From Halisarca cf. caerulea (taxonomy: Eukaryota > Porifera > Demospongiae > Chondrillida > Halisarcidae): a stretch of DNA of 64,000 bases. The DNA lies in NCBI GenBank assembly GCA_963170055.1, contig CAUJGJ010000309.1:423501-487500 (forward strand), written 5' to 3'. Under the pieces are notes generated by a model, which made no database searches, had not been told where the DNA came from, and worked only from the letters and a program-made list of their open reading frames with translations. Below are positions 1 through 41,632 of the stretch, in pieces (positions within the stretch are counted from its first letter, which is position 1; each line of letters opens with the position of its first letter). A program made the position numbers and the translations under genes.

Positions 1-178
1 TCCTGTGTGGAGTTCTACTGTACTGTAGTCACCCACTCCTGTGTGGAGTTCTACGATACACAGTCACCCACTCCTGTGTGGAGTTCTACTGTACTGCAGT
101 CACCCACTCCTGTGTGGAGTTCTACGATACACAGTCACCCACTCCTGTGTGGAGTTCTACTGTACTGTAGTCACCCAC
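1..178. repeat. 35/36-bp minisatellite, five copies
   Basis: Five head-to-tail units start at 1, 37, 72, 108 and 143. Each begins TCCTGTGTGGAGTTCTAC and ends AGTCACCCAC. Two variants alternate: a 36-bp form with TGTACTGTAG or TGTACTGCAG, and a 35-bp form with GATACAC. The alternation means the true duplicated unit is a 71-bp dimer. The array sits in a TSR1 intron and may continue left of the window. Open frames across it are artefacts of the repeat. Confidence 0.9.
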
Positions 179-180
179 TT

Positions 181-345
181 GTTGATGCATGCATGGACCA
201 GTCGATGCATGCATGGATCAGTCGTTGTATGCAAACATAGACAAGTCGATGTACACATGCAGATGTATACCAATGGATGTATGCAGTTCAGTCGATGTAT
301 ACGTAGACCAGTGGATGCACAGTATACTGTATGTATGTGCACCTA
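181..345. repeat. degenerate repeats rich in GATGCATG and ACCAGT
   Basis: Short imperfect tandem units resemble GATGCATGCATGGACCAGTC, repeated with drift (..GATCAGTC.., ..GACAAGTC..). They lie in the TSR1 intron just upstream of the exon at 386. No coding signal was seen. Confidence 0.6.
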
Positions 346-385
346 GTCTTGCAGATATCAGTGACTTTCTATCCCCTTTGCTTAG

Positions 386-903
386 AGGACATCCTGTGGT
401 TCAAACCAGTGGAGCTTAGAACCAAGTATGGTCGTCGTGGAAACATCAAAGAGCCATTGGGTATGCTTCCTGTCTGATATTGACTCACACCTGACCATTA
501 CTGTGTCTGTGGTGGTAGTACGTGTGCTTGTGTATACAAGTCTGCGTATGTAGGGATGTATGTATGTTCGTCCCCAAACAATGAGTCCACAAGAGTACAG
601 TGGAACCTCTCTAATCCGCCAATTCTGCTAATCCGCCCTTGTTTTCAAAGACGAATTACATATACCTGGTGTGTACTGAATGCGAACCTCGTTAATCCAC
701 CAACCCCACTAATCCACCATAAAACTGACATTCCCAATTGTGCATGGCAGATTATTGGAGAGGTTTTGCTGAATCTGTAAAGGTCTTCCTGTCCTATTGT
801 ATGAGGTCTAATTGATATTTACTCAGTGCAAGACTAATAATTTACTCTGTCAAACACACACACCACACATACACACACACATGTATGTATGTATGCATGC
901 ATG

Positions 904-966
<63 letters not shown>

Positions 967-982
967 CACACACACACACACA

Positions 983-1046
<64 letters not shown>

Positions 1047-2332
1047 ATACCATACCAAATCTCACTTATCCACACCACACCTCACTACTCATATCATACA
1101 GTACTGGAAGCCAAACATGCCTGTTCTGTCACTCACATCTTGCATGATGCATTGGTGTACATTTCTGTTTCATTCACTATCGGTGTTTTCTGTTAGGTGT
1201 GTATCACCATCACACACCATACCACAGCACACCACACCACAGCACACCACACCACAGCACACCACACCACAGCACACCACACCACACCACACCACACCAC
1301 AGCACACCACAGCATACCACATCACACCACACCACACCACACCATACCACACCACACCACACCGCACCACACCACACCACAGCACACCATACATTATGTC
1401 AAACATACTGTGGAATCTCCAATAGTGGACGCTCCAAAATAAGGACAATCTCTCTACAAAGGACACAGTTTGAGTTCCCAAGATAATTTCTCCCTATAGT
1501 TCCAGTACATTATTAATCTCCCAAAGAGGACAACCTCCTTACAAAGGACAAAATGCTGTCCCAAGTGTCCTTTATTCGGAGATTCTACAGTATTATCATG
1601 TACACGTATTGCGAACCTCACAGTTGCTAATTCTGTAACTCATGCATGCTGTGTTGTTGTTGCAGATCTATTTGTATAGGCAATGTTTTTGTTGAGTTTG
1701 TTCACTTTTATTTGGACTTTTAAATTCTTGTTTTCCTAATTTGCACTGTTTGTGTCAATTGTGTATTATACTGTATGTACATTACCCAAAATAATCATTA
1801 TACTACACTTATTCTCAGAAGATTACACTTTCCTCTATTTTGCTAAGAATCCCTCTGTGTGCCATCTTGAGAATGAAGCATTCCTTAAGCCGTTACCTTC
1901 TTTTACCAGGAGAATGTGCCAGACAAAAGATTGTTATGGCAATCCATCTTTTGGTCTGCTTTTCAGTATTAAACAAAAGTTGTTGTCTTAATTAATTGTG
2001 AAACAGAACATTTTCTTTTAAAGAAGCCAATTCCTAATTGGATTAGATTCAGAAGAGTTTCAAGGAGGCCCTCCAAGCAGTTTGATGTGTTTATGTAATT
2101 CTTTGGTTCGTTTATCAAATTGAATCTCCACGTGTGTTTACCACTTTCAGGTACACATGGGCACATGAAGTGTGTGTTTGATGCTCAGTTGAAAGCGCAA
2201 GACACTGTTCTTATGTCCCTTTACAAGAGGGTGTATCCTAAGTGGACCTACTCGCAAGATGTCGATATACCGGGTATTTGGATGTCTAATCCCGCAATGG
2301 ATAGTGATGACAATGAAGAAACCATGGACTGA
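386..2332 (+). CDS. TSR1: TSR1 ribosome assembly factor, last two coding exons (5' part outside window)
   Basis: Two exons, 386-460 and 2151-2332, encode the C-terminus of the pre-rRNA-processing protein TSR1. TSR1 is a GTPase-like factor that binds pre-40S particles in the nucleolus and cytoplasm during small-subunit maturation. Exon 386-460 reads ..[17 protein letters not shown].. and ends in CCA TTG G, followed by donor gtatgc. The next exon follows acceptor ctttcag and starts GT ACA CAT GGG, giving ..[12 protein letters not shown]... The junction reproduces the family motif [12 protein letters not shown]. The exon then reads ..[12 protein letters not shown].. and stops with TGA at 2330-2332. 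The first visible exon begins two bases into a codon (probably G|AG, Glu), so upstream exons lie before position 1. An AATAAA follows at 2376-2381. The acidic tail (..[10 protein letters not shown]) is more divergent than the core. I am very sure of the family assignment. Confidence 0.93.
598..771. mobile_element. miniature TA-flanked inverted-repeat element, family A
   Basis: It starts CAGTGGAACCTCTCTAATCC after TA and ends ..GGAGAGGTTTTGCTG, the imperfect reverse complement of the start. The interior segment AAACTGACATTCCCAATTG also occurs in the element at 20885-21050, and in reverse in the element at 49560-49714, so these three form one family. There is no coding capacity. It resembles non-autonomous pogo/Tc1-mariner derivatives, but the superfamily is an inference. 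Confidence 0.65.
906..1045. repeat. (CA)n microsatellite
   Basis: About 140 bp of nearly pure CA dinucleotides with two small interruptions (ACAAC and ACGTAC), inside the TSR1 intron. Confidence 0.95.
1203..1388. repeat. ACCAC/AGCAC pentanucleotide satellite
   Basis: Tandem 5-bp units (ACACC, with ACAGC variants) cover about 185 bp. Translated frames are runs of His, Thr and Pro and are not real proteins. Confidence 0.95.
1408..1590. mobile_element. miniature TA-flanked inverted-repeat element, family D
   Basis: It begins CTGTGGAATCTCCAATAGTGG after TA and ends ..TTATTCGGAGATTCTACAG before TA. The ends are imperfect inverted copies. The interior has the words AAGGACA and GTCCTTT, which are shared with the elements at 6388-6578 and near 43258 and 59395. 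It is non-coding. Confidence 0.65.
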
Positions 2333-3298
2333 TTACTATTAATTTAAATTTGATCATTTTTATGTTTGTCATTATAATAAAATTAATCCTGCTGTTCTGA
2401 AAATTTACCATCATAATAATAATTATTATGCATAGTATATATATACTGTACATGTATGTTATTGCAGAGCACAGTTATATTATGCATGCATGTGTGTAAG
2501 ATAGCTGGAGCTATAGCTATATATTGCATGCACATGCATTTGGGATTTGGTTTGTCTGATGACATATAAGGATCTGTATAGGTTCCCGTAAATTAATTAT
2601 TATGTGTCAGATAAATCATATACGTAATATACATACAGGTAGAATTGTGTACAGTTTAGTAACAGGGATGGATCCATAACAGAGTGCATGCATGAGGTTT
2701 CTGGATAAACCAGTGCTGGACACATGCATCGGCAGATGTGACTGTACTTACACACAGCCTACAGCTGGCTGCGGGCTTTTTGTACAATATATCATTGCAT
2801 GTATTGCAGGCTCTATAATAATTATAGCATATATATATATATATATATACATATATACATATTATATATTAATATGGATGCACACATATAATATATTATA
2901 ATAATATTGTAATAATACAATGCATTATATATGATTGCATGCATACATGCATATATACGTATAATTAACAAGCTTAAGCATTCATGTCGAAATGCATATT
3001 ATATACCTGTAACCATATAATAATATTATAGTTGTAGAGTACAATTATAATTTCATGCAAATTATAATGTGCATGCATGCAAGCATGCATGTGCTGCATA
3101 CAATATGCATGGTAAATATATTATATATAATCACGCAATAGGATATTGCACGGGCACATGCATGCATTTGTGAGGCACAAACTACAATGACAATGCTATC
3201 AATTATATTCAATCAGTTACATGCACGGAAGACTATTGGATACAGTTGTCTCATGAGGTACACATGGCAAGGTCAAATACAACTAATCAGATTAAATG
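2333..3298. other. intergenic, TSR1 and FH 3' ends (convergent)
   Basis: AT-rich sequence with TGCATGCA-type palindromes and a short (AT)n run near 2830-2850. It holds the 3' untranslated regions of the two convergent genes. No gene was seen. Confidence 0.7.
2376..2381 (+). terminator. TSR1 polyadenylation signal AATAAA
   Basis: A canonical AATAAA lies about 45 bases after the TSR1 stop codon in AT-rich sequence. It is the likely cleavage and polyadenylation signal. Confidence 0.6.
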
Positions 3299-13171
<9,873 letters not shown>

Positions 13172-13242
13172 TTGCTATCTGTATGGCGACGCGGACCGAA
13201 TAAGGACAACTATTTTTTAAAGTAGCGAACCTTATACGTTAG
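13172..13242. promoter_or_regulatory. putative bidirectional promoter, FH / Smaug
   Basis: Only 71 bp separate the ATG of FH (minus strand, 13171) from the ATG of the Smaug gene (plus strand, 13243). The gap is less repetitive than its surroundings, contains CG dinucleotides (GGCGACGCGGACCG) and has no TATA box. A shared TATA-less promoter follows from the geometry. Transcription start sites are not visible. Confidence 0.6.
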
Positions 13243-32837
<19,595 letters not shown>

Positions 32838-33268
32838 CTTCCTTTCATTTCCCTTTGCTGCTGTGTGTGATGTCTCAGCATCTCAATTTTCCTTCAGTGA
32901 ATGTAATTTCTGTGTGTATACCACTGTATTTTATAGAGCTCCTCATTGTAACCTCACCTTTTGTTTCACATGCTAGAGTTGCTGGCTGGTCCTTTCCTCT
33001 AGCTTAATTTCATTCGGACATTTTTTTTGACAAGAGCTACTATAGCGCACTCCACAATTTACCTGTGCAATATGCACAGAATTTTTCAGTGTGGCTCATA
33101 TATGTAAGTGTTTGCTTTGAACCTTGTCATAAATTGCTATTGAATTTTATCTATAATATATAATCTTCGATATGAACATACGACCCCGTGCGTAGGTAGT
33201 GCATGTTCATTGGCTGCAGCCAAACCTCATTGGGCATATGCTTACATGTATAACTGCATGTGTGAATG

Positions 33269-33274
33269 AATAAA
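33269..33274 (+). terminator. candidate Smaug polyadenylation signal AATAAA
   Basis: AATAAA lies about 430 bases after the Smaug stop codon. It is a plausible 3' end. Confidence 0.4.
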
Positions 33275-33420
33275 TGCAATTCTGCACTATATGTAAAAAA
33301 CAATTATATCGATCTTATTGTATTATGATAATCAAAATTAACGTGTAATAGAGCACAATATTGCTATTGAATATAATATATTATATATATATATAATATG
33401 AGTTTTGTTTCCACTATACA

Positions 33421-33473
<53 letters not shown>
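33421..33473. repeat. (AT)n microsatellite
   Basis: About 50 bp of uninterrupted AT dinucleotides. Confidence 0.95.
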
Positions 33474-33474
<1 letters not shown>

Positions 33475-34205
33475 TATATTAACAGATTCACAGCTAGTCT
33501 GTCATATTACCATTCCATTCCCTATTAACCACAGCTGTTATAATAGTGGTTTTACTAAATGAAATTGTATAATCAATGTAGTATACTATATATGTTGTCT
33601 CCAGTGGACTCATTAATTTTTGTGATATAGAAGTTGAAACCTTAGTACACTAATCTTCCATGTAATTGTACTTAATAAGCAGCATATAGATACTGCATGC
33701 ATGCATGTACATGCTTTTTGCCGATTTGTGAGCCTCTATATATTATATACTATATATTAATGTACCCGATGCTTTTTCAAGTCTCATTGATCATAGGTAA
33801 TTCTGCGAGCATACATAGTTTAGCTATCAAGCAATATAAAAAGGGATATGTTAATATTCGTCATTAGCTACCAGATACATACATTGTATTGTAAACTACA
33901 CATCTATTATATCATTCTTTTGATTCTCTTTCAAAGTAATGCTGTAATTATAATTCTGCTTAAAACGACCCAGTATAATAATATATTATAATATAATAAT
34001 AGTAAATGCAGAATAAGTAATTATTGGAGCTCCAATATAGCTTAGTGAAAATGCTGCATGTGCTGGGAAAATACATATCTTTGTGGTTTAGTCTGTTATA
34101 ATTTGACAAAAGGAAATCTGTCAATCAACTAATTGGTGCATGTTTTCAATGCAGGTAAATCGCAAAGGAGGCGCTAAACTCTCTTTCGCATCAGTTTAGA
34201 AGCCG

Positions 34206-34303
34206 GTTATCACCTGCCTCCCTGTTTTATGGCAATAATAATCACTCTGCCCTCAGGCGTCGTGATTATTAATGCCATACAACTTGGAGGCAGGATATAA
34301 CCT
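34206..34303. repeat. imperfect palindrome, arms about 40 bp
   Basis: GGTTATCACCTGCCTCC..GGCAATAATAATCAC is matched in reverse by GTGATTATTAATGCC..GGAGGCAGGATATAACC. It could be a fold-back miniature element or a hairpin. Confidence 0.65.
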
Positions 34304-34854
34304 ATATATATATATCTATGCACTAATTATTATACGTAGATATGCCACAATGTTGTTATTATATAATTATATAAGACTTACCTATTATAAGCAATGTGAT
34401 GTTTATTGGTATGCCAACTTAAATTGTGATGGTGTGGGATACTGTTTCACTTGGGATAGTAGGCCTACCTGAAAATGTGGCCCTATACCAATTGCATGTG
34501 TATAATTGATTGGGGCAGCTAACAACTACAATATTTCTGATGAGCCCACACAGAGGTTGTAGTAACATTTGGCAAACACACATTATATGTTATGATTTCC
34601 CACTGTGTTGTATACCTTCAGCCATCATTATCTATTATACAATCCCACAATATAACTTTCTATTAAGATAGGATTGGAAATTGGGCTATTAATAGGTGGA
34701 AATTGAATAATCATTGATTTTTTGTTCTGTCTACTCATCTTACATTTTCTTCCCTTGGTGATTATTTAGAGTCAAAGTCACACAAATTGCTATGTAATTG
34801 GTATTATGATATGTCAAATTCCTGCACACAGGGGAAAACAGCTGCAGCAAAGCC

Positions 34855-34862
34855 TATAAATA
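34855..34862 (+). promoter_or_regulatory. TATA box of IL-17-like gene A
   Basis: TATAAATA lies about 112-119 bp upstream of the chosen ATG (34974), a normal spacing for a TATA box plus a short 5' leader. It supports this intronless frame being a real transcribed gene. Confidence 0.55.
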
Positions 34863-34973
34863 GAGCACATTTTTCTAGTCCAAATTAAAGGTCTGACCAG
34901 AGTCGATCAAACTGCAAGCTTCAAAGTATTGGAGACACATAAATCCAAGTGTCAATCGAAGCTGTTATTAGCC

Positions 34974-35567
34974 ATGGAGTGGATTTGGTTTACTGCAGTA
35001 ACTGTAACAGTTGCTCTATGCTCTTTTAATCTTGCAGTTTCTTGCCCTGTGAACTTCAATAATCTATGTGCTGATATTGAAAAACCAATGCCAAGTGGAT
35101 CTAGAGAAACACAGGTGATTGAAAGAATGATGGATGCTCGCAATCACATGGATTGGCCATTTCATCCTAACGTGAGTGTTGACGAAAAGGAAGACAGGGC
35201 TTATCCTTCTGCAGCTAGTGAAAACATGATCAAATCAGGCTTTTACAATTCTCCAGAGGATGCCAGGTCCTATACCCACACCTGGAAGAGTAACCATTTG
35301 TGTAAATGGTATTATCATTCATTCAACTACAACGGCACTATACTCCCTTCAGGCATGCGTGAAGCAGTGCTGGTTGATGACTCAGACGATTACCTTACAA
35401 TAGAACATCCGGGAACAGATGAATCTGTTGTGTGCCAATGTCGCGCTATTGTTATTCCCATTAAAACATTACATTTTGATCAGTGCAAGCATTCTGAGGA
35501 GAAATGGGCCTTTTCAACCAACCTCAACATCACAGTTGGATTCACTTGTGTGCATGTGATAGATTAA
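34974..35567 (+). CDS. secreted IL-17-like cysteine-rich protein A
   Basis: A single-exon protein of 197 aa. Residues 1-23 (MEWIWFTAVTVTVALCSFNL..) form a signal peptide and the mature chain starts near Cys24. The C-terminal half fits the IL-17 cystine-knot fold: C110-K-W-Y-Y, then NGTILPSGMREA (120-131, matching the family R-Y/I-P-x-x-I-W-x-A step), C-Q-C at 154-156, IPIKTLHF strand, C171, W178, and NITVGFTCV (185-193). In canonical IL-17 the last motif is V-G-C-T-C-V; here the first Cys is Phe. N-glycosylation sequons lie at 66, 120 and 185. The expected role is a secreted ligand for IL-17-receptor-like (SEFIR) proteins. Start: the ATG at 34974 is preferred because it directly precedes the signal peptide. 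Fold assignment is by motif only. A different cystine-knot ligand is the main alternative. Confidence 0.72.
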   Translation: MEWIWFTAVTVTVALCSFNLAVSCPVNFNNLCADIEKPMPSGSRETQVIERMMDARNHMDWPFHPNVSVDEKEDRAYPSAASENMIKSGFYNSPEDARSYTHTWKSNHLCKWYYHSFNYNGTILPSGMREAVLVDDSDDYLTIEHPGTDESVVCQCRAIVIPIKTLHFDQCKHSEEKWAFSTNLNITVGFTCVHVID

Positions 35568-37887
35568 AAAATTGATCCTTGCAGCCAAGTGTATATGCTA
35601 AAGCTTTCACAAAGGCTGTCAAAATTTTGCAATCAAGCTATATCAACATTAGATGTGGACCACTGTATAATTTATATTATTTTAATTTTTTCAATATATA
35701 ACAATATTACTTCACTTTGTAATTATAATGACTACAACAGACATATTATATGGCATTTCATACATAAATTATTATGTGTGTGTACACAAACAATAATAAT
35801 TCATCTTATATGTAAATAATGTTTAATTATATTATTATTATCTACACCTACATCTACACTATATATGTAGGTGTTCTATGTAGGCATACAGTCGAACCTT
35901 GTTAACATGAAACTGTTTAACATGAAATATCTTTTAACATGAAATGCTAGCCAAGTCCAAGCGCAGATACAAGCATAACATGTAGTACTGTTTACATGAA
36001 ATACTGTTGAGATGAAATTTCAGCACAATCCCCTGAGTTTAGTGTTAACGAGGTTTGACTGTATTACCTTATATGTCTGCATGATGATGCTATAAATGAA
36101 GTGCTTGTCTTCAAATTTAAATGGAGCAATAATATAAATCTGCTCAGTTCAAAAAGTTGCAAAATTGCTATGACATGCATTATATCTCAATTTATGTCCG
36201 TACTTTTTTGCAATAAAAGAGCAAAGCCTTACAAATGTACAAAAAGTGAACATGTACATGAACTGGTACAAACGCATATAATTAACACAGTCCATGGATA
36301 CGTCCAATTTTGCCTGGCCCTTCAACTTACTACACCATCAGGGCTTTCAGATACGAGATTCTGTTATACTGTGTACATTGTACGTTTATACTTGCATGCA
36401 TGATTACACTTTATGCATCAGATTCTGCATGTATATAGACATCTGCGCATGTATACAGTGAAACCTTTTGGTCAAATATGACACTCAATTGGACTTGAAA
36501 TTACTGGATTTTTGTGGAGTGACTATGTTATATGCATATATAGCATACATACTTTAACCATCCATGCCTTCCCATAGATAGGCAATATATTTTTCTCACT
36601 ATTGTTTTTCTTTTGAATGCTGTAAGTTGTGTTTGTGTGCCCAAAATTGGTATCAAAATGTTCATGCAGAACTAATAACAGCTATATAATTTTCGATTCA
36701 TTGTGCTGGCGTCTATTGCACAACACCTGTAAAAGGTGAGAGATAGTGCGGAAGAGCACACCAAGTCTTGGGATATTGTAAGTCATTAATAATTATTATT
36801 ATTAAAAACTTTTGATATTGTGTACTAATTTTTATTGCATTCGCGGAATGGTGTCCATCAACAGTTAAATATTGTTCAAGAGCTCTCCTCTCCTCTCTTC
36901 AAATGAGCAACAGGAAATCAGTGAAACAGGCAGTGAGTTATACTATTTAAAAAGAAGCGATGCTGACTTCCACCTGTGGTCACTGCCAAGTATTTTGAGG
37001 ACGTAAGACAAGAATGAACAGTTTAAGTCCTTATTGATGATTTTGAATATCAGAGCTTCCCTTTGATACTGAATACAATACTATCCAGCTATAGTGGAAT
37101 ATACGTTTCAATAAAATCATGAAAATTTGTCCCATAGGGGTGCAGTAGAGGCATAGAGGGTTACTATGGTGACTATATACCTATACAGTGATTGAGTTAG
37201 AGTGACTTCATGGCTAACGTCAGATTAATATCGTGTTAACTGGTTTCATTGTACCACTGTAGAGTAAACCTTGCTATGCGTACTCATGCAGGACGACCCT
37301 TGCCTCATGGGTGTGCCCATGCAATTTGGTCCTACCATTTATGCTGGTTTATCATGCAAATCAACACATTCTGCCTTTCAGGGATTAATGTAAACTGCAG
37401 AAATTATAATACATACTGTATGCTGTCTTGATGTTCGTGCATTTTTTATACATAATAATATTATGTATAATATTATTAAATATGTTATATATATATGAAA
37501 GAGAAAGAGTTTCATACGATATATAGTATATGCATAATATTAGTGTAACTTAATTTATTATTTGTTGCAGCACTTGCATATACTAACAATTCTCAATATT
37601 AATACTGCCAGGTAATATTGTCATCATGTTTCCATAATAAGTATAATGCAGTATTTATGATAATACACATGTACAAGCATGTAAATTATATGCTTTTATA
37701 CATACATTAACTTCCAGTGGTCAGTATATACGTACCACCAATGATGTTTGAATATCAATCAGATTCCAAAGCACCCATACATCTAGATACACACTTAAAT
37801 GCGCATGTAGACTTAATATGTAGTTTTATGATGCAGATACACATGCACCAATATAATTTGTAATACAACTACGTATACATCGAAAAC
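35568..37887. other. intergenic, between IL-17-like genes A and B
   Basis: AT-rich, with one TA-flanked miniature element at 35889-36061. No coding region with splice support was seen. Short open frames here lack conserved features. Confidence 0.6.
35889..36061. mobile_element. miniature TA-flanked element
   Basis: CAGTCGAACCTTGTTAACAT follows TA, and GTTAACGAGGTTTGACTG precedes TA. The interior repeats AACATGAAAT. It is non-coding. Confidence 0.75.
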
Positions 37888-38508
37888 CTACTGCACACTG
37901 ACTTGAGCCCTTTCACTGCTGTCCTGGGAGTGATGTGGCAGCTGTTCAATGCAATTGAATGCAATGGTTACTGGAACCATCTCAATCTTCCAATCTTCAC
38001 TTCTGTTCATGCATGTCTTAAACTGAAGGACCTCTACTTCCAATGTAATTGGTTCACATGAGCATCTACGAAGCTTGGAAGACTGTACTTGAAACATGTG
38101 TTCTGAGCTTTGAGATCCTATGAGATCAGCATACCACAGTATAGGGGGTATTCTGTAATAGTCCACACTACAGCTGTACTTCCAGGCACAGATTGTATTC
38201 TCACCACCGATTGCATTCTTGCACTTCAGTAGGCCCTCAGGAACTCTTGGTTTCTCCTCGATGTGAGCAGATGCGTCATCCTTATTGAAGTGTACTGTTG
38301 CATTCAAATGCAGTTTTGTGGGAATAGCATTGTAGAAATTGTCTCGGTAGTACACAGTATAAGGCTTAGGTGTTCCTGTCTCTTTCTCCTTAGCGCAGAG
38401 GTTAAGACATCCAACCATACTCTCATGCCTCAGCCCGTGGAATATCAGAACAAACCAAACCAAGACAAAGGCTCGGGAAGACAGTTTGACCACCACTTCT
38501 TTGTACAT
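37888..38508 (-). CDS. secreted IL-17-like cysteine-rich protein B
   Basis: A single-exon protein of 206 aa with ATG at 38508. The N-terminus (SSRAFVLVWFVLIFHGL) is a signal peptide. The core is C107-A-W-K-Y (residues 107-111), then Y-Y-RIPPILWYA (117-127), the closest match in the cluster to the IL-17 R-x-P-x-x-I-W-x-A motif. C-S-C follows at 149-151, then ITLEVEVLQF strand, C166, W173, and VPVTIAFNCI with C186. The order and spacing match gene A and gene C. A Ser/Gln-rich tail of about 18 aa follows the core. It lies 2.3 kb from gene A and points towards it, and is in the same orientation as gene C. No TATA box is obvious upstream. Among the four it gives the strongest family evidence, although sequence identity to vertebrate IL-17 is clearly low. 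Confidence 0.75.
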   Translation of the reverse strand: MYKEVVVKLSSRAFVLVWFVLIFHGLRHESMVGCLNLCAKEKETGTPKPYTVYYRDNFYNAIPTKLHLNATVHFNKDDASAHIEEKPRVPEGLLKCKNAIGGENTICAWKYSCSVDYYRIPPILWYADLIGSQSSEHMFQVQSSKLRRCSCEPITLEVEVLQFKTCMNRSEDWKIEMVPVTIAFNCIEQLPHHSQDSSERAQVSVQ

Positions 38509-39087
38509 TCTTCACTCTAGTCTTAGGTGGTCTGTTAGAATATACCACTACAATAGCATTATATTTCAGCATATAATGCTAGCATGCATAGCTGTGCATT
38601 ACACCCATTTTCACAACATTGCCTTGTTTAGGCGCTTCAGGAAGTGTCGTGTTTTAATGTCGCTCACCAACCTCAGCTGGCTTATGCACAACCTCAGCTC
38701 AGCTCACCTTACATGATCATACGTATGTACAGAAAATACCAACTTTGCATGCATGCACAACAGAATAAGGAAAAAATCAGAGTATGGAATAAATGTGGCC
38801 ATATTGTCCACAAGGTCAGACGGTGTAGCAGTGTTGCAGCATTAATTGGTATGTCCGTTGAAGATGATCTGAGGTATCAATGCTCAGATCTGCTCGATGA
38901 AGAGCCATGCCAATTTTCTACATGTCTGTGTTGACAATATTATTAGCATGGCATGGAAGCCAGGCTGGGAGGTATAAGTGGCTCTTGGTAGATGTGGGAG
39001 GATATCTAATAATAGTCCACATGCAGTTTTGCGTTCATCATTTATGTACATATGTGTATCCATATGCATGCATGTGCGTGTGCACAT

Positions 39088-39088
<1 letters not shown>

Positions 39089-39167
<79 letters not shown>
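39089..39167. repeat. (GT)n microsatellite
   Basis: About 78 bp of uninterrupted GT dinucleotides. Confidence 0.95.
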
Positions 39168-39169
<2 letters not shown>

Positions 39170-39358
39170 CACTGTTTTCATTTAGTGGCTGTGACTTATT
39201 ATGTATCATGATGTGTATTATGTAGTGTGGATTACATGAATAGAATCGACAATGTGTGGTGTGCCTTGTTGTTGTGATGATCAATTGAATGAATTGAGCT
39301 GTTCTTGGTTCAAAATCACGTTGCACGAATGGCTACGCAACCTAACTTTACACTGCAT

Positions 39359-39384
39359 GTGTGTACTGTGTGTGAGTGTGTGTG

Positions 39385-39438
<54 letters not shown>

Positions 39439-39514
39439 CGTGTGTGTGTGTGTGCGTGCGTGTGTGTGTGTGTGTGTGTGTGTTTGTGTATGTGTCTATG
39501 TGTGTGTGTATGTG

Positions 39515-39560
<46 letters not shown>

Positions 39561-39638
39561 TTTGTGTGTGTGTGTGTATGTGTGTTTGTGTGTGTGTGCG
39601 TGCGCGTACATGTGTGTGCATGTGTGCATGCATGCGTG

Positions 39639-39711
<73 letters not shown>

Positions 39712-39717
39712 ATGTAT
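39359..39717. repeat. long compound (GT)n microsatellite
   Basis: About 360 bp of GT with GCGTGCGT, TATG and TTTG interruptions. A central block (GTACATGTGTGTGCATGTGT..) is nearly identical to part of the Smaug intron array at 28577-28680. Confidence 0.95.
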
Positions 39718-41632
39718 GTGCACAATATTATAATAATAATATTATTATAGTACATATGTATATACAGCTTCTCTGTCCCTATGTATACATGTACAGTTAT
39801 GTATGAATACATGACTGTGGATGTGGCATATATACCACAGACACAGAATATAATGTAAGGGCATAGACACTCTATACTACTGTTATAGTACATAGTATAG
39901 AGTATCTATGGTAATGGCATCAATAGTGCAGTTTGGGAGCAATTGTATGCCTTGTGCATTGTTTTTATTATGCTTTAGTATAAATGTCATTAGTTTCCAT
40001 AGAAACTAATGGTATCCCACACACAGCAGACATGACCAATTTGCAGTTTTACAGCAAACAAATGTATTATTTGGAATAATATTGTATGGTTGTTCTGTCC
40101 AAACATGGTTGCATGATCAAATGTACTATGTATTGTGTAGTATATTATGATCTTATGTTTAAATCCCTCCAACTTCTTGCAGTCTATTGCTTTATGCTGG
40201 CTGTCTAACAGGTATACATTGAATGTCTTGTTAGACAGTGAGTAACAATATAGCCTACAAATTGTGTTGCATAATATATTATTATATACTGGATATCATA
40301 AGTATATATAGTGACCATTTTTTATGGGTCATTCTGCTTAAGAAGACGTGGAAATATAAAGAGAATAGTAGTATTAAGTACCCGGGATAGTGCAATGTAT
40401 AGTCCTGCATGCATGCATGATTACACTCCTTCCTCTCTCTCCCTCCCACATACAATGCATTGAAAATAGCAGTGATAGTAAATAAAACTAACAGTATGTA
40501 TGGAAATATTTAACTTGTTAAAATTTGATGGCACTCATCACCTATATATTGGCAAGTTAACTTGTACTTGACTGTACCATAAATTATCATACTATAGAGG
40601 GTATTGTTTAAGGGATAAGATATTATGGGCCCCAGATGCTAAAAGTTTGGATTGGTAAAAATTAAATAAAGATTTATAGTTTACGCCAGAAGGTGTAATT
40701 AAACTCGCAGTAGTACACATAACCCTGCAGTAAGACCAACTTGGAATCGTATAGGACCACCGCAAAATTAAGACCACTTAATTGGTGCAGTCCGGAATTT
40801 TTTCTTTACTCTAACATGGAAGACAGTTTTAGAACAAAACCCACAATTCTCCCTCTGAATGTCAATGGCACACAATAAGGACCAATCTTGTATTTGACTA
40901 CCTGCATGTGTTTTTGCATCTTTTAGGCTCCAAAAGGACTCCAACAGTTGGAGATATTGAACATGCAGTCACGTATTCATGATCCGTTAGTCAAGTAACT
41001 GAGTACGTAGTAGTGGTCAACAGAGGGAGACTGATGCATGCAGTTCCTCTACAGTTTGATTGCCTTTCATGTGTATCCTGACTCCACAGAGAGACTTGCA
41101 TACGGATAAGTGCTGCCATTTTGGATGGACTGTCTAGTGCTTTCAGAAATAAGACCATTGTTATCCATACACCTATAAGATCGTCCCGAGGGTCTGCTAT
41201 ATGCATACCCAATATATGCATGGTATGTATAGCCATGCATCACCTTCCAAATCATGTGCTAATTAATCACTGCATGGCAGATGCATTGCTTTTGTATTTG
41301 TGCAAATGGATAATTATGAAAAATAATGGGAAAGTAGAAACTGACAGAGAAATGAATGATGAGTGATAAATGGTAATTATAAGTGGATATATAAATTCAG
41401 TTTATAGAGCTCTATATTTCCAACTTATAGTTAGTATAATATATAAGAACAAAATGTAACATCGAAATACATAAGATATTATTGAGGATACATTAAAATA
41501 ATGAGCATTGAGACAGATAGTAACATTGGTTAATGAGAAGATATTTTTTCTATAATAGTAACCGTTACAGTAAATATCCTGTTATGTGTAGAGGAGGTGC
41601 AATTTGTAAATTGCAAGTACGTTCATATGGAA

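Larger units (their letters stand above)
461..2150 (+). other. TSR1 intron with microsatellites and two miniature transposons
   Basis: GT-AG intron (gtatgc..ctttcag). It contains a miniature inverted-repeat element at 598-771, a (CA)n tract near 906-1045, an ACCAC-type pentamer array at 1203-1388 and a second miniature element at 1408-1590. The rest, to 2150, is unremarkable and no exon was seen in it. Confidence 0.8.
32838..34973. other. Smaug 3' region and intergenic sequence before first cytokine-like gene
   Basis: AT-rich, with an (AT)n run at 33421-33473 and an imperfect palindrome at 34206-34303. No other gene was seen. Confidence 0.65.
38509..41632. other. intergenic, between genes B and C, with two large GT arrays
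   Basis: It contains microsatellites at 39089-39167 and 39359-39717. The rest is AT-rich unique sequence in which I see no gene. Confidence 0.65.

Noticed and set aside
812..1425. Long open frames of His-Thr and Cys-Val residues across CA/GT and ACCAC repeats
   Set aside because: They are direct translations of microsatellites, open in several frames on both strands. The same applies to the frames at 8000-8270, 12562-12960, 17500-17870, 28430-28760, 39250-39890, 48950-49290 and 57000-57560.
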